Assembly (NCBI RefSeq): GCF_022965805.1
Contig: NC_133110.1
Coordinates: 29,136,668 to 29,200,667, forward strand
Direction of reading: 5' to 3'
DNA length: 64,000 nucleotides
DNA from: Primulina eburnea
Taxonomy: Eukaryota > Streptophyta > Magnoliopsida > Lamiales > Gesneriaceae
A model generated the notes under the pieces. It did not search any database. It worked only from the letters and a program-made list of their open reading frames with translations, and was not told the origin of the DNA. Position numbers and translations under genes: made by a program. Positions 43,269 to 55,629 of this stretch are shown here, in pieces (position 1 is the stretch's first letter; each line of letters opens with the position of its first letter).

Positions 43269-45075
43269 AATTTGTACTGAAAAGTAAAACAGATAAATGT
43301 TGATGACTATTTTAAATATTTAGTAAGATATGAAGTTTGGACTTTTACTTCATAAATATTTGCTCCCACTGTTTTGACATCTTTCACTACCCTCTAGTGA
43401 AAACGGGAAACTCCTTTCCTCAGTAGGTACGTAAGGTCCAATTAACGAATTGTGATCCCGAATAATATCAGCCAATCACAATTCCTAAAAGGTAGTTTCC
43501 AATTGCATCACAATGCAACCCTCTACGTAAACTTTTGTCTCACGTTTGATTAGGACCCAATAATATGACGTCGTTCATCTTCACGTGTCAAGCCTTACCC
43601 ATCGATGTTGAACCTTAATGGACGGTCGCCATGAGTTCCCTCAATAATATGAGCCGAAATCATGGGAGTTCCACGTAGTTCACATCACCATGTCAATGGA
43701 TGTCACAGCTTTCCGGCACCCAGGGCCCCCCCAATAATATGAGCCGAGCCCCGAGTACGGGTAGCGTTCATCATGCACCCATTGTCGATGGAAGACAAGG
43801 AAATTATAAACAAATTTATAATTCCCCTTTTCGGGCTTGATATTAATTTTGAATCTTATTCAAAATGAGGGTTTTTAATTTTGAAAGGTCTCATCATTAA
43901 TTTTATTTTAAAAGGTCGCCATGTTTGATCGTATGTTTGCCGGATTCATGCAACTTTGTTATTATAATAATAATAACGCACATACTCATTATTTATAACA
44001 TATCATGCATATATTATAAATAGAAAACAATACAAGGATGATCAATCGCCCCAAGTACTAATGGCCCGTGTGAGCCAAACACGGGCCTAGGTCCAATCCT
44101 AGGGTAAATGCACGGGATGCAATGCAACTATACTATTACATTAGCATCCAATATTACATGTCTTCGATCTTCATAATCACCAAGGCCACCATCTTCCAAT
44201 CTTGATCTTCCCCTATTCTAATATTTACAAATAAATATCCATGGCACATAGGGATACATCTCATGGGGTGGGAACGGGCCATAAATTAAGCCCACTTTAA
44301 ATTGATAATTATTACAATCATACAACACAAATATCCTAGCATACACCTAGCAAATTGGGCTTGGGCTTTTGATCATCCTTCATGCATAATATCACATATC
44401 ATACACCATCAATTAATTATCACAATAATTAATTGATCCAATATTATATATCTTGAACCAATCACTAACCGCCACGATTATAAACTAAATTAACAAAGTA
44501 TACAAACACCTTTGTCTACTTTCCAATTAATTTATTTATAACCGAATTTCTTATAAATCACAATTTACTATAAATAATTAAAGTCCAACTTCAATTATTT
44601 ATTTTATGAGAAAAATTTGCAACTTTTGTAATTTTAAACTTAAGGGCCCAAAAACTTATTTTTCACCAAAAACATTTTGGCCCATTTAAAATTCACAAAT
44701 ATGTTGACCATCTAATGGCCCAACAACTCAAGGCCCATGACACTTTGATATTCCAAAACACTTTTGGAAACCCTAGTCGTCATCGCCGTCGCCGGAGTTC
44801 CGTCGCCGGATTCCGGCCAACATTCCGGCCAACAAAAAAAAATTTTTTTTTTTTTTATATTTTCAGAGGGGGTTTCGGGCAGCCCCTCGGGCTGCCCTTG
44901 CTGCCCGTTTCGGGCAGCCCCTCGGGCAGCCCGAGGCGCCCAAATGGGCAGCATGTTGCTGCCGAAATTTTTCCCCAAAAACGGCCCTCGATTTGTTGCA
45001 AAAATACACTCATGCGGTTAGAAATCGATCTCAACATAATATATATTGTATTTGCTACACAAAAACGTAACCATA
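43269..45075 (-). other. Long leader of element W between PBS and gag
   Basis: There are 1.8 kb without coding similarity. Close to the PBS are GC-rich inverted repeats built on GGGCAGCCC/GGGCTGCCC (44875-44950). Near gag are four words like AATAATATGAGCCG about 85-95 bases apart (43461, 43559, 43643, 43733). The gag-proximal end reads TTTACTTTTCAG on the minus strand, a good splice acceptor, so part of this leader may be an intron. Confidence 0.6.
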
Positions 45076-45087
45076 GCTCGGATACCA
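45076..45087 (-). other. Primer-binding site of element W, one mismatch
   Basis: On the minus strand TGGTATCCGAGC, one base different from the initiator tRNA-Met match (TGGTATCAGAGC) found in V at the same place. Confidence 0.85.
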
Positions 45088-45089
45088 CT

Positions 45090-46700
45090 TGAAAGCGGAT
45101 CGGTTACGGTGACCGGAAGCGCAACGGAAGCTCAAAAATTTTATTTTTCATACAAAAATTTCGGCCACCCCTAAATCTTGTGCAACAAATACAATAAAAC
45201 ACAAAAATGTCATACATAGGGTGTTTTAAAGAAATATACCTATCAATCTCAAGAGATTGATTATGGCTCCAACTTTGTTGACTAGCAACAAAGCTCTTGA
45301 ATGGAAGATGAATCTACAAGCTCTCCTCCAAATCCTTGAAGCTTTCCTTCAAATTAGGCCCACCACCAACTAGGTAGATCCCCTCACAATTTGCACTAGA
45401 AAAATGTGAGGATTTTTCAAAGAGAAGTGTAGTGTTCCTCAACAAATTGAAGAACACACAAGAAGAGAAAAATGGAGAGAAATTGGGAGGAGAATTTTCG
45501 GCCAAGTTGAGTGGAATGGAGGAGGGAAGAGTTCTCTTGGGGTTGCAAAAAGTTAGATACAAAAGTTGTATGCCTTTGCAATTTTTTTAATCAAAAGTAT
45601 TCAAGACTCTTCACCTCCCAAGCATGCAAACCCTAGCATGTCTCACATATATTATATGGTTTTTAACACATTAAAAACCATGGACTAAATTTTAATTATC
45701 TCAAACATATTTGAGATTAATTAAATACTACTTGAATTTATTCAAGTCCCACTAGTTAAATAATTATTTTAATTGAGCTCTACAAGACTCAATATTATTT
45801 AATTAATTCAACACTTGAATTAATTTTAATTATTTAGACTCTACTAGGTCTACTAGTGTTTAATTAATTCAACACTTGAATTAATTTAATTTAGTCCCCA
45901 ATAATGTTTATGAAAATCACAATTTTCAACTACATTATTTACTTGGCCAAATTTTAATCTAGGAACACTTTCATAAATTAAAATTTATATTTCTCTCATA
46001 GAAGTCATACTTCTATTTTTCTTTACACTTATAAACACATTTATAAGCCGTTCAACACTTTGAACTATTTTCTCCTTTATAGAAGTCATACTTCTAATTT
46101 TCCTTACGCTTATAAACTCCTTTATAAGCCGTTCAACACATTGAACTATTTTTTACTTCTCATCGGGATTTACAAAGCTAGTACTTGTGTGGCCCTCAAT
46201 GGTTCATTGATACAACTAGCCGTGGGTTCACATCTCCATGTGATTCGGACTAAACATGTCCTTATTCGAGCATACCCCAATTGCTCCATTCTTACTTATC
46301 AACTCCTTGATAGTAAGAACGTCAGAACTCAAGTCTGATAGTACCCAACCAATCACGTTAAACGCCTAGCAGCATCGCTTACGTGATTCCCTAGGTATCA
46401 CATGATAGTGCCTGCAAGAACCATTCAATTATGGTTAGCGTACAGTACGGTCCCTTCAACTCATATATCCCGATCGATTCGACAACCATTGGTTTATCGA
46501 GAGTTGTCAATGAATCGATACTATGTGTCATGTCGTAGTTGCATCGATGGTGTAATCTATGAAACACCTTTCATAATTACAACCATACTCTGGCCAGAGA
46601 TTTCGATCTACATACACATGATAACACATAGGATATCCATACCCGAAGGTAAGCGGTGAATCCCCGACTACAATGCATCGACTCCTATGTGTTTCGACAG
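45090..46700 (-). repeat. Element W 5' LTR, gag-proximal 1.6 kb
   Basis: It is nearly identical to 37837-39449. It breaks off after TTTCGACAG at 46700, where V starts; GACAG (46696-46700) would be V's target duplication, but the other side is outside the window. Confidence 0.9.
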
Positions 46701-48847
46701 TGAAAGCGGACCGGTTACGGTGGCCGGAAAACGCAACGGAAGCAAAAAATCGAAATTTTGAGGGAATAATTTCGGCCACCCCTAGGACTTGTGCAATATT
46801 TACAAAAACAAAAACACCATACATAGGATGTTTAGAATGTTTTACCTATCAATCTTTAAAAGATTGATTGTGGCTCCAACTTTGTTATCAAATAACAAAG
46901 CTCTTGAATGGAAGAAACTATCTACAAGCCTCCAAGCCTCCTTCTTTCCTTCAAAATCAAGCCCACCACTAACTAGCTAGAACCCCTCATAATTTGCACT
47001 AGGAAATTAAGAGGATTTTTCATAGAGAAGAATTTTGTTTCTCCAACATTTGAAGAACAAAACAAGAAGAAAATATGGAGAGAATATGGTGGAGAATTTC
47101 GGCCATCTCTATGCTAGAATGAGGGAGGATGAGTTGTCTTGGGGTTGCAAAAAGTTGATCCAAAAAAGTTGCATGCCAACCATTATTTTAATAAAAAGTA
47201 ATCTCCAACCCTTCACCTCCCATGCATGCATATAATATAGTTTTTAATCAAATTAAAAACTTTGGACTAAATTTAATTATCTCAAACATATTTGAGACAA
47301 ATTAAATATTACTTGAATTTACTCAAGTCCCACTAGTTTAAATAATTATTTTAATTGAGCTCTACAAGACTCAATATTATTTAATTAATCCAACACTTGA
47401 ATTAATTTAATTATTTGGACTCTACTAGGTCCACTAGTGTCTAATTAATTCAACACTTGAATTAATTTAATTTAGTCCATAATAATGTTTATGAAAATCA
47501 CAATTTTCAAATACATTATTCACTTGGCCAAATTTTAATTTTAGGAACACTTCCATAAATCAAAATTTACATTTCTCTCATAGAAGTCATACTTCTATTT
47601 TTCCTTACACTTATAAACTCATTTATAAGTCGTTCAACACATTGAACTATTTTCTCCTTTATAGAAGTCATACTTCTAATTTTCTTTACGCTTATAAACT
47701 CCTTTATAAGCCGTTCAACACATTGAACTATTTTACTTCTCAACGGGATCTAGAAAGCTAGCACTTGTGTGGCCCTCAATGGTTCATTGATACAACTAGC
47801 CGTGGGTTCACATCTCCATGTGATTCGGACTAAACATGTCCTTATTCGAGCATACCCCAATTGCTCCATTCTTACTTATCAACTCCTTGATAGTAAGAAC
47901 GTCAGAACTCAAGTCTGATAGTACCCAACCAATCACGTTAAACGCCTAGCAGCATCGCTTACGTGATTCCCTAGGTATCACATGATAGTGCCTGCAAGAA
48001 CCATTCAATTATGGTTAGCGTACAGTACGGTCCCTTCAACTCATATATCCCGATCGATTCGACAACCATTGGTTTATCGAGAGTTGTCCAAGAATCGATA
48101 CTATGTGTCATGTCGTAGTTGCATCGATGGTGTAATCTATGAAACACCTTTCATAATTACAACCATACTCTGGCCAGAGATTTCGATCTACATACACATG
48201 ATAACACATAGGATATCCATACCCGAAGGTAAGCGGTGAATCCCCGACTACAATGCATCGACTCCTATGTGTTTCGACAGAACACCCAACCTTGCCACCT
48301 GATGACCCCATGAGAGTCGGTAAACAAGTCAAAGTGTAATTCTAGCACATAGAGTCTCAATGTTGTCCCGGGTCATAAGGACTAATTCTGTACAACCATA
48401 AACCAGGACTTTTCCACTCGATAAGTGAGAACCACTTGGAAAGTCCTTTTATGGAGGGTTGTTCAGTGCACTCTACAAGGAGCACCTATCTGCATGTTCG
48501 GACATCACAATGTCCCCTACCAATGAAACATGGTACTCACATCGCAGATACTAGTCTCTAACTCGAGCGGCCTATATCCTTCTTAGTGGCGGCTGAATCG
48601 ACTAGGAACCGTTTAGAATATACAGTATTACAAATATGAGTTTCATGATACTCATCATATGAGCATCTCACATTCTTTCTACTATTTGTATATTCAAGGG
48701 CTTTATCTATGCAGCTAGCATGGGTATACAGATAAAGATTTGCCAAAATAATAATTTCAAATATTATTAAAATAAAGACTGCTTATACATAGAGTTTCAT
48801 TGTGAACACTCGGCCAACACTTGGCTCGACGTGCACCTACTCTAACA
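46701..48847 (-). repeat. Element V 3' LTR (2147 bp)
   Basis: On the minus strand it starts TGTTAGAGTAGGTGCACG (48847) and ends CCGGTCCGCTTTCA (46701). It is the same family as the W LTR, with diverged end sequence and the same chain of hairpins. Confidence 0.92.
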
Positions 48848-48860
48848 ATCTCCCACTTGC
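48848..48860 (-). other. Polypurine tract of element V
   Basis: GCAAGTGGGAGAT on the minus strand, identical to W. Confidence 0.88.
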
Positions 48861-51234
48861 ACTAGAGCCAACTACCTATATGCATAAAACCCATTGATTC
48901 GCGATGCTTGTCGAATAATGGTCCAGGTAAAGGCTTAGCTAGTGGATCAACAACATAATCTGCGGAGCCGACTTTGTCAATAGACACTACTCTTCTTTCC
49001 ACAATCTCTCCGAGGATGTGGTACTTTCTCAATACGAGTTTGGATTTCTGATGAGACCTTGTCTCCTTTGCTTGAGCTAAAGCTCCCGTGTTGTCACACA
49101 ACACCGGGACAGGAGCAACTTCATTAGGAATGACGTCCAACTCTTAGACGAAATTCCTTATCCAAACAGCCTCCCTTGCTGCATCCGATGCAGCAATGTA
49201 TTCGGCCTCTGTGCTGGAATCCGCAATATTGTCTTGCTTGGAACTCTTCCAAGAGACAGCAGCACCATTGAGCATGAATACAAACCTAGAGGTTTACTTC
49301 GATTCACCGATATCGCTTTGGAAGCTAGAGTCGGTATAGCCTTCCAATTTCAGTTCTCTACCCCATAGACCAAAAACAACTTATTGGTCCTTCTCAACTG
49401 CTTGAGGATGTCTTTCACAGCTTTCAGGTGTGGAAGACCAGGGTTCGATTGATATCTCTTCACTACACATAGTGAAAACGCCACGTCAGAACGTGTAGAT
49501 ATCATCCCATACATGATATTACCAATTTCCGAAGTATACGGAATGCGTGTCATCGCCACTATCTCTGCATCTGTCTTGGGAGACAGACTTGGATATGGAC
49601 ACGCCATGACACACAGGTAGACGTCCTCTCACGGACTCATTCATCGAGAACCGCTTCACGATGGTATCATGTATGTGGACTGGGTGATACCAAGCCATCT
49701 TTTCGATCTTTCTCAATAGATCTGTATCCCAATACAAAAGATGCTTCACCCAAGTCCTACATCGAGAACTCACTCGCTAATCATATCTTAGTTGATTGCA
49801 ACATTCCTACATCATTCCCAATGAGTAGAATGTCATCAACATAAAATACCGGGAATGTCACAACACTCCCACTGACCTTCTTATACACACAGGGTCTCTC
49901 ATGATTCTTAGTAAATCAAACTATTTGATTGTACTGTCGAATCTGAGGTTCCAACTCCTAGATGCCTGCTTTAGATCATAAATAGATCTCTGAAGTTTGC
50001 ATACCATATGCTCACTTCCGATAGATGTAAACCCTTCAGGTTTAGACATGTAAATAATTTTCTTAAAATCCCCATTTAAGAAAGTTTGTCTTGACATCCA
50101 TCTGCCATATCTCATAGTCATACTATGCAGCTATGGCTAATAAAATCCTTATGGACTTGAACATTGCGATTGGGAAAAGGTTTCCTCAAAGTCAACTCCT
50201 TGTCTTTGAGTACATCCTTTTGCCACCAATCGCGCCTTGAAGGTCAATACCTTCCCATCCGCCCCAAGTTCCTGTGGGAACAGTTCCCTCAGGTGGATCC
50301 ACAAGATCCTACACTTGGTTCGAATGCATGGAATTCAACTCAGATTCCATTGCTTCAAGTCACTTGGATGAATCGGCATCAGATAACGCTTCCTTGAAGG
50401 TCCTTGGATCACATCCATGGTTAGGCTCATCATGGCCTTCTTCAAGAAGCTGACCATACCTCATAGGTGGTCTCGAGACTCTCTCGTATCTGCTAGGAGC
50501 TTGTATCTCCTCTCTTGGCTCTTCGGGTGTGGGTTCTATCGTTGTGAGTGTCTCTCGAACCTCTTCGAGTTCTATCATCTCCCTTTTTCTATCCAATAGA
50601 AAATCCTTTTCCCAAAAAGGTTGCATTCCAAGAAACAAACACCTTTGTTTCTAGGGGATGATAGAAATGATATCCAATCTTAATTCCTTGGATATCCCAC
50701 AAAGTAACATAAAATGGATCAACAATCCAATTTATCTCCCACTTACCTGCTTCACATAAGCAGGGCTCCCATATTCTAAGATAAGAATATTTGGGAGGCT
50801 TACCCATCCATATCTCATATGGTGTCTGCCTTTGAATGGACATTTAGCAGAATATCTTTTAATTTTAAGTTATAGAGATCGTTTTCAAGTTTTCAAGTAC
50901 CAATTAAACATTCATTCATGTAAATGTTGCAAACACCTTTGCAAAATAAACAAGAATATCCATTTTTATCACCATAGAAATGGAAACAATGTTTTTACAA
51001 AATTAGGTACAAACAAAACATCTCACAAAATTAACTTAAACTATTGTTCAATAATAAGTAAACATTCTTAATAGCCTTGGTAGCAACTCTTGCTCCATTG
51101 CCCATCCTCAAGAAGGTCACACCTTCCTAAAGCTTCCTACTTCTTCCCATCACCTGTAACACATTACAGAGATGTGATCAATATTTGGTATCCAATACCC
51201 AAGAAGTAGTGTTAATTGAAATGTTTGCTTAAAT
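48861..51234 (-). pseudogene. Element V pol remnant
   Basis: It is collinear with W pol, including the jump from pre-integrase (near 50930) to TPYEIWMGKPPKYSYLRIW (near 50820), so the integrase core is missing at the same junction. The protease motif is damaged: W has DTGCDSHLCN where V reads DTKY, a stop, then SHLCN (near 51180). RT and RNase H blocks (ISTRSDVAFSLCVV near 49490; [14 protein letters not shown] near 49080) carry stops and frameshifts. Confidence 0.85.
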
Positions 51235-52095
51235 TTAGAACATACCGTTTCCAGAACACTTCTGGGCCATATATTCCTTGCAATTTCGCTTCCAATGTCC
51301 AGGCTTCTTGCAGTGATGACAAACATCACCAGTCTTGTCAGCCTTAACTGGTCTGGCTGCCACAACGGGATTCGGAGATTGCCTCAACAAGGGCACGTTC
51401 TTCTTGGGACTTTGGAAAGAACTCTTCTTTCCCTTCCCATGTGGATCAATCTTCGTACCAGATGAAGAACCCACATAAAGAACCAACTTCTCTTTCTTGA
51501 TGGTGGATTCAAACGTAACAAGCATGTTTACCAACTCCTCAAGGGTCGGTTCCATCTTGTTCATGTTGAAGTTCACCACAAAAGGATCAAATGAGCTAGG
51601 CAGCGATAACAGCAACACGTCCGTGGTCAACTCCGAAGGCAAGATCAAATCCATGCCAACGAGCTTGTCCACGAGCCCGATCACCTTTAGGCCATGCTCA
51701 TGGACCGAGGCCCCATCTCGCATGCGCAAAGTGATCAGCTCCTTGACGGTAGCATGCCTTAGAGGTCGTGTTTGCTCACCAAAGAGCTCTTTGAGATGCA
51801 AATGAATGTCAGCAGCACTCTTTGCACCCTCAAAACGCCTCTGTAGCTCATCGTTCATAGAAGTCAGCATATAACACCTAGCTATCAAGTCATGGTCACA
51901 CCATTCCTCGTAAGCCTGCAATTCCTCAGGAGTGCAGTCAGTCGGAGCCTCAACAGGGGGCGACTGAGTCAGTGTATATGTTACCCTTTCCGAATTTAAG
52001 ACTATTTTCAAATTTCTTAGCCAAGTGAGGTAATTAGGTCCAGTTAATATGTGTTTGTCGAGTATTATAGATATCGAATTGCGCATCGAAGACAT
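51235..52095 (-). CDS. Element V Gag (copia type), intact
   Basis: An intact 286-codon frame, nearly identical to W gag, with zinc knuckle CHHCKKPGHWKRNC. I place the start at MSSMRNSISIILDKH; the MTM of W is missing. The stop and the TAA soon after it, before protease, are the same as in W, so the separation of gag from pol predates both copies. Confidence 0.92.
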   Translation of the reverse strand: MSSMRNSISIILDKHILTGPNYLTWLRNLKIVLNSERVTYTLTQSPPVEAPTDCTPEELQAYEEWCDHDLIARCYMLTSMNDELQRRFEGAKSAADIHLHLKELFGEQTRPLRHATVKELITLRMRDGASVHEHGLKVIGLVDKLVGMDLILPSELTTDVLLLSLPSSFDPFVVNFNMNKMEPTLEELVNMLVTFESTIKKEKLVLYVGSSSGTKIDPHGKGKKSSFQSPKKNVPLLRQSPNPVVAARPVKADKTGDVCHHCKKPGHWKRNCKEYMAQKCSGNGMF

Positions 52096-53902
52096 TGTTG
52101 ATTTGTACTGAAAAGTAAAAACAGATAAATGTTGATGACTATTTAAAATATTTGGTAAGATATAAAGTATGGACTTTAACTTTATAAATTTTTACTCCCA
52201 CTGTTTTGACATCTTTCACTACCCTCTAGTGAAAACGGGAAACTCTTTCCTCAGTAGGTACGTAAGGTCCAATTAGCGAATTGTGATCCCGAATAATATC
52301 GGCCATCACAATTCCTAAAAGGTAGTTTCCAATTGCATCGCCATGCAACCCTCTACGTATACTTTTGTCTCACGTTTGATTAGGACCCAATAATATGACG
52401 TCGTTCATCTTTACGTGTCAAGCCTAACCCATCGATATTGAACCTTAATGGACGGTCGCCATGAGTTCCCTCAATAATATGAGCCGAAATCATGGGAGTT
52501 CCACGTAGTTCACATCACTATGTCAATGGATGTCACAGCTTTCCGGCACCCAGGGCCCCCTCAATAATATGAGCCGAGCCCCGAGTACGGGTAGCGTTCA
52601 TCATGCACCCATTGTCGATGGAAGACAAGGAAATTATAAACAAATTTATAATTCCCCTTTTCGGGCTTGATATTAATTTTGAATCTTATTCAAAATGAGG
52701 GTTTTTAATTTTGAAAGGTCTCATCATTAATTTTATTTTAAAAGCTCGCCATGTTTGATCGTATGTTTGCCGGATTCATGCAACTTTGTTATTATCATAA
52801 TAATAACGCACATACTCATTATTTATAACATATCATGCATATATTATAAACAGTAAACAATACAAGGATGATCAATTGCCCCAACACTAATGGCCCGTGT
52901 GAGCCAAACACGGGCCTAGGTCCAATCCTAGGGTAAATGCACGGGATGCAATGCAACTAAATTATTACATTAGCATCCAATATTACATGTCTTCGATCTT
53001 CATAATCACCAAGGCCACCATCTTCCAATCTTGATCTTCACCTATTCTAATATTTACAATTAAATATCCATGGCACATAGGGATACATCTCATGGGGGGT
53101 GGGAACGGGCCATAAACCAAGCCCACTTTAAATTGATAATTATTACAATCATACAACACAAATATCCTAGCATACACCTAGCAAATTGGGCTTGGGCTTT
53201 TGATCATCCTTCATGCATAATATCACATATCATACACCATCAATTAATTATCACTATAATTAATTGATCCAATATTATATATCTTGATCCAATCACTAAC
53301 CGCCACAATTATAAATTAAATTAACAAAGTATACAAACATCTTTGTCTACTTTCAAATTAATTTATTTATAATCGAATTTCTTGTAAATCACAATTTACT
53401 ATAAATAATTAAAGTCCCACTTCAATTATTTATTTTATGAGAAAATATGTGCAACATTTGTAAATTTAAACTTAAGGGCCCAAAAACCATTTTCCACCAA
53501 AATTACTTTGGCCCATTTAAATTTCACAAATAATGTTGTCCATCCAATGGCCCAACATCTCAAGGCCCATGACACTAAGATTGTCCAAAACACTTTTGGA
53601 AACCCTAGCCGTCATCGCCGTCGCCGGAGCTCCGTCGCCGGATTCCGGCAACACAAAAAAAATTTTTTTTTTATTTTAAAACAGCAACTTTCGGGCAGCC
53701 CCTTGGGCTGCCCCTCGGCTGCCCGAAATTTTCGGGCAGCCCCCTCGGGCAGCCCCTCGGCTGCCCGAAAAATATTTTTTTTTTTTTGTTTCTTCAAAAA
53801 AATTTTCGGCCCTATGATATTTTTGCACAAAAAAATCTCAAACGGTTAGAAATCGATCTCAACATAATATTATGCAAATATTACACAAAATCCGTAACCT
53901 AA
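52096..53902 (-). other. Long leader of element V
   Basis: It is collinear with the W leader. GC-rich inverted repeats based on CGGGCAGCCC and GGCTGCCCGAAA (53694-53770) are rearranged relative to W. AATAATATGAGCCG words recur near 52462 and 52562. The acceptor-like TTTACTTTTCAG stands before gag. Confidence 0.6.
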
Positions 53903-53914
53903 GCTCTGATACCA
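53903..53914 (-). other. Primer-binding site (initiator tRNA-Met), element V
   Basis: On the minus strand TGGTATCAGAGC, two bases after the LTR end. Confidence 0.93.
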
Positions 53915-53916
53915 CT

Positions 53917-54983
53917 TGAAAGCGGACCGGTTACGGTGGCCGGAAAACGCAACGGAAGCAAAAAATCGAAATTTTGAGGGAATAATTTCGGCCACCCCTA
54001 GGACTTGTGCAATATTTACAAAAACAAAAACACCATACATAGGATGTTTAGAATGTTTTACCTATCAATCTTTAAAAGATTGATTGTGGCTCCAACTTTG
54101 TTATCAAATAACAAAGCTCTTGAATGGAAGAAACTATCTACAAGCCTCCAAGCCTCCTTCTTTCCTTCAAAATCAAGCCCACCACTAACTAGCTAGAACC
54201 CCTCATAATTTGCACTAGGAAATTAAGAGGATTTTTCATAGAGAAGAATTTTGTTTCTCCAACATTTGAAGAACAAAACAAGAAGAAAATATGGAGAGAA
54301 TATGGTGGAGAATTTCGGCCATCTCTATGCTAGAATGAGGGAGGATGAGTTGTCTTGGGGTTGCAAAAAGTTGATCCAAAAAAGTTGCATGCCAACCATT
54401 ATTTTAATAAAAAGTAATCTCCAACCCTTCACCTCCCATGCATGCATATAATATAGTTTTTAATCAAATTAAAAACTTTGGACTAAATTTAATTATCTCA
54501 AACATATTTGAGACAAATTAAATATTACTTGAATTTACTCAAGTCCCACTAGTTTAAATAATTATTTTAATTGAGCTCTACAAGACTCAATATTATTTAA
54601 TTAATCCAACACTTGAATTAATTTAATTATTTGGACTCTACTAGGTCCACTAGTGTCTAATTAATTCAACACTTGAATTAATTTAATTTAGTCCATAATA
54701 ATGTTTATGAAAATCACAATTTTCAAATACATTATTCACTTGGCCAAATTTTAATTTTAGGAACACTTCCATAAATCAAAATTTACATTTCTCTCATAGA
54801 AGTCATACTTCTATTTTTCCTTACACTTATAAACTCATTTATAAGTCGTTCAACACATTGAACTATTTTCTCCTTTATAGAAGTCATACTTCTAATTTTC
54901 TTTACGCTTATAAACTCCTTTATAAGCCGTTCAACACATTGAACTATTTTACTTCTCAACGGGATCTAGAAAGCTAGCACTTG
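53917..54983 (-). repeat. Element V 5' LTR, first part
   Basis: It matches 46701-47767. It is cut by U at 54983; ACTTG (54979-54983) is repeated at 62992-62996. Confidence 0.93.
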
Positions 54984-55224
54984 TGTAATGCCCAGAACAA
55001 TGATTGACATATACGAATATGTTGTGAAGATTGTACATAACCATAAGAAATAAGAAATGATATCATATATGATTTTCAGTATGATTATGACTTGTTGAGA
55101 CCGAAGTATTGTATTGGATTATGATTGAGAATATGATAGTGTTGATATCTATTGAGAATTAGATTGACCGGCATCGAGAATATTGGAGTATTTATATTTC
55201 GGTGAGACCGGAAGGACCGAACCG

Positions 55225-55465
55225 AGATCGGAACGTACGATCAGAATTCGCACCGTCCGTTCGGAGTTCGGAGCGTCCGAGCCAGGTGGCTGGACACATG
55301 GATGGCATGCAATAGTTCGGATCGACCGATCGTAGTTCGGATCATCCGAGACAGTTGGCTGGAGACGTGGAAGACATGCAGGATTCGGAACGTCCGAAGT
55401 GAGTTCGGAGCGTCCGAAGTATGTCAGATCGGATCGTCCGAAGTAGATCGGATCTTCCGATCGTT
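55225..55465 (+). promoter_or_regulatory. Palindrome cluster TTCGGA-N3-TCCGAA in the U 5' LTR
   Basis: About eight copies with arms TTCGGA/TCCGA(A/G) or GATCGGA/TCCGATC, for example TTCGGAGCGTCCGAG, TTCGGAACGTCCGAAG and GATCGGATCTTCCGATC, end just before the TATA box. The 3' copy is about 61682-61922. Confidence 0.72.
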
Positions 55466-55468
55466 GTC

Positions 55469-55477
55469 TATAAATAG
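55469..55477 (+). promoter_or_regulatory. TATA box, U 5' LTR
   Basis: TATAAATAG, a near-consensus plant TATA box, lies four bases after the last palindrome. The 3' copy is 61926-61934. Confidence 0.75.
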
Positions 55478-55629
55478 AGGCGCGAGGTCTCAGTTTAGAG
55501 TCATTCCTACGAGGTCTCAGTATAATTAGAAGTGTTAGAAAGTCATTTCTATTTCAGATTCATCTTCTCGACTGTGACAGCAATTCTACGACGGAAGGTA
55601 TACTACATGCTTTGTTTTGGGGAATCACG

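Larger units (their letters stand above)
37837..46700 (-). mobile_element. Element W: minus-strand Ty1/copia element lacking the integrase core (its 5' LTR is split by V)
   Basis: On the minus strand the order is 5' LTR (45090-46700, continuing beyond the window), PBS, a 1.8 kb leader, gag, protease, fused integrase end, RT, RNase H, polypurine tract and 3' LTR (37837-40014). Integrase from the zinc site through the catalytic core is missing. The two LTR copies show very few differences over 1.6 kb, so insertion is recent although pol is full of stops. Confidence 0.9.

Noticed and set aside
55302..55529. 75-codon frame in both U LTRs (also 61759-61986)
   Set aside because: It spans the palindrome array and TATA box; identical in both LTRs only because they are nearly identical.
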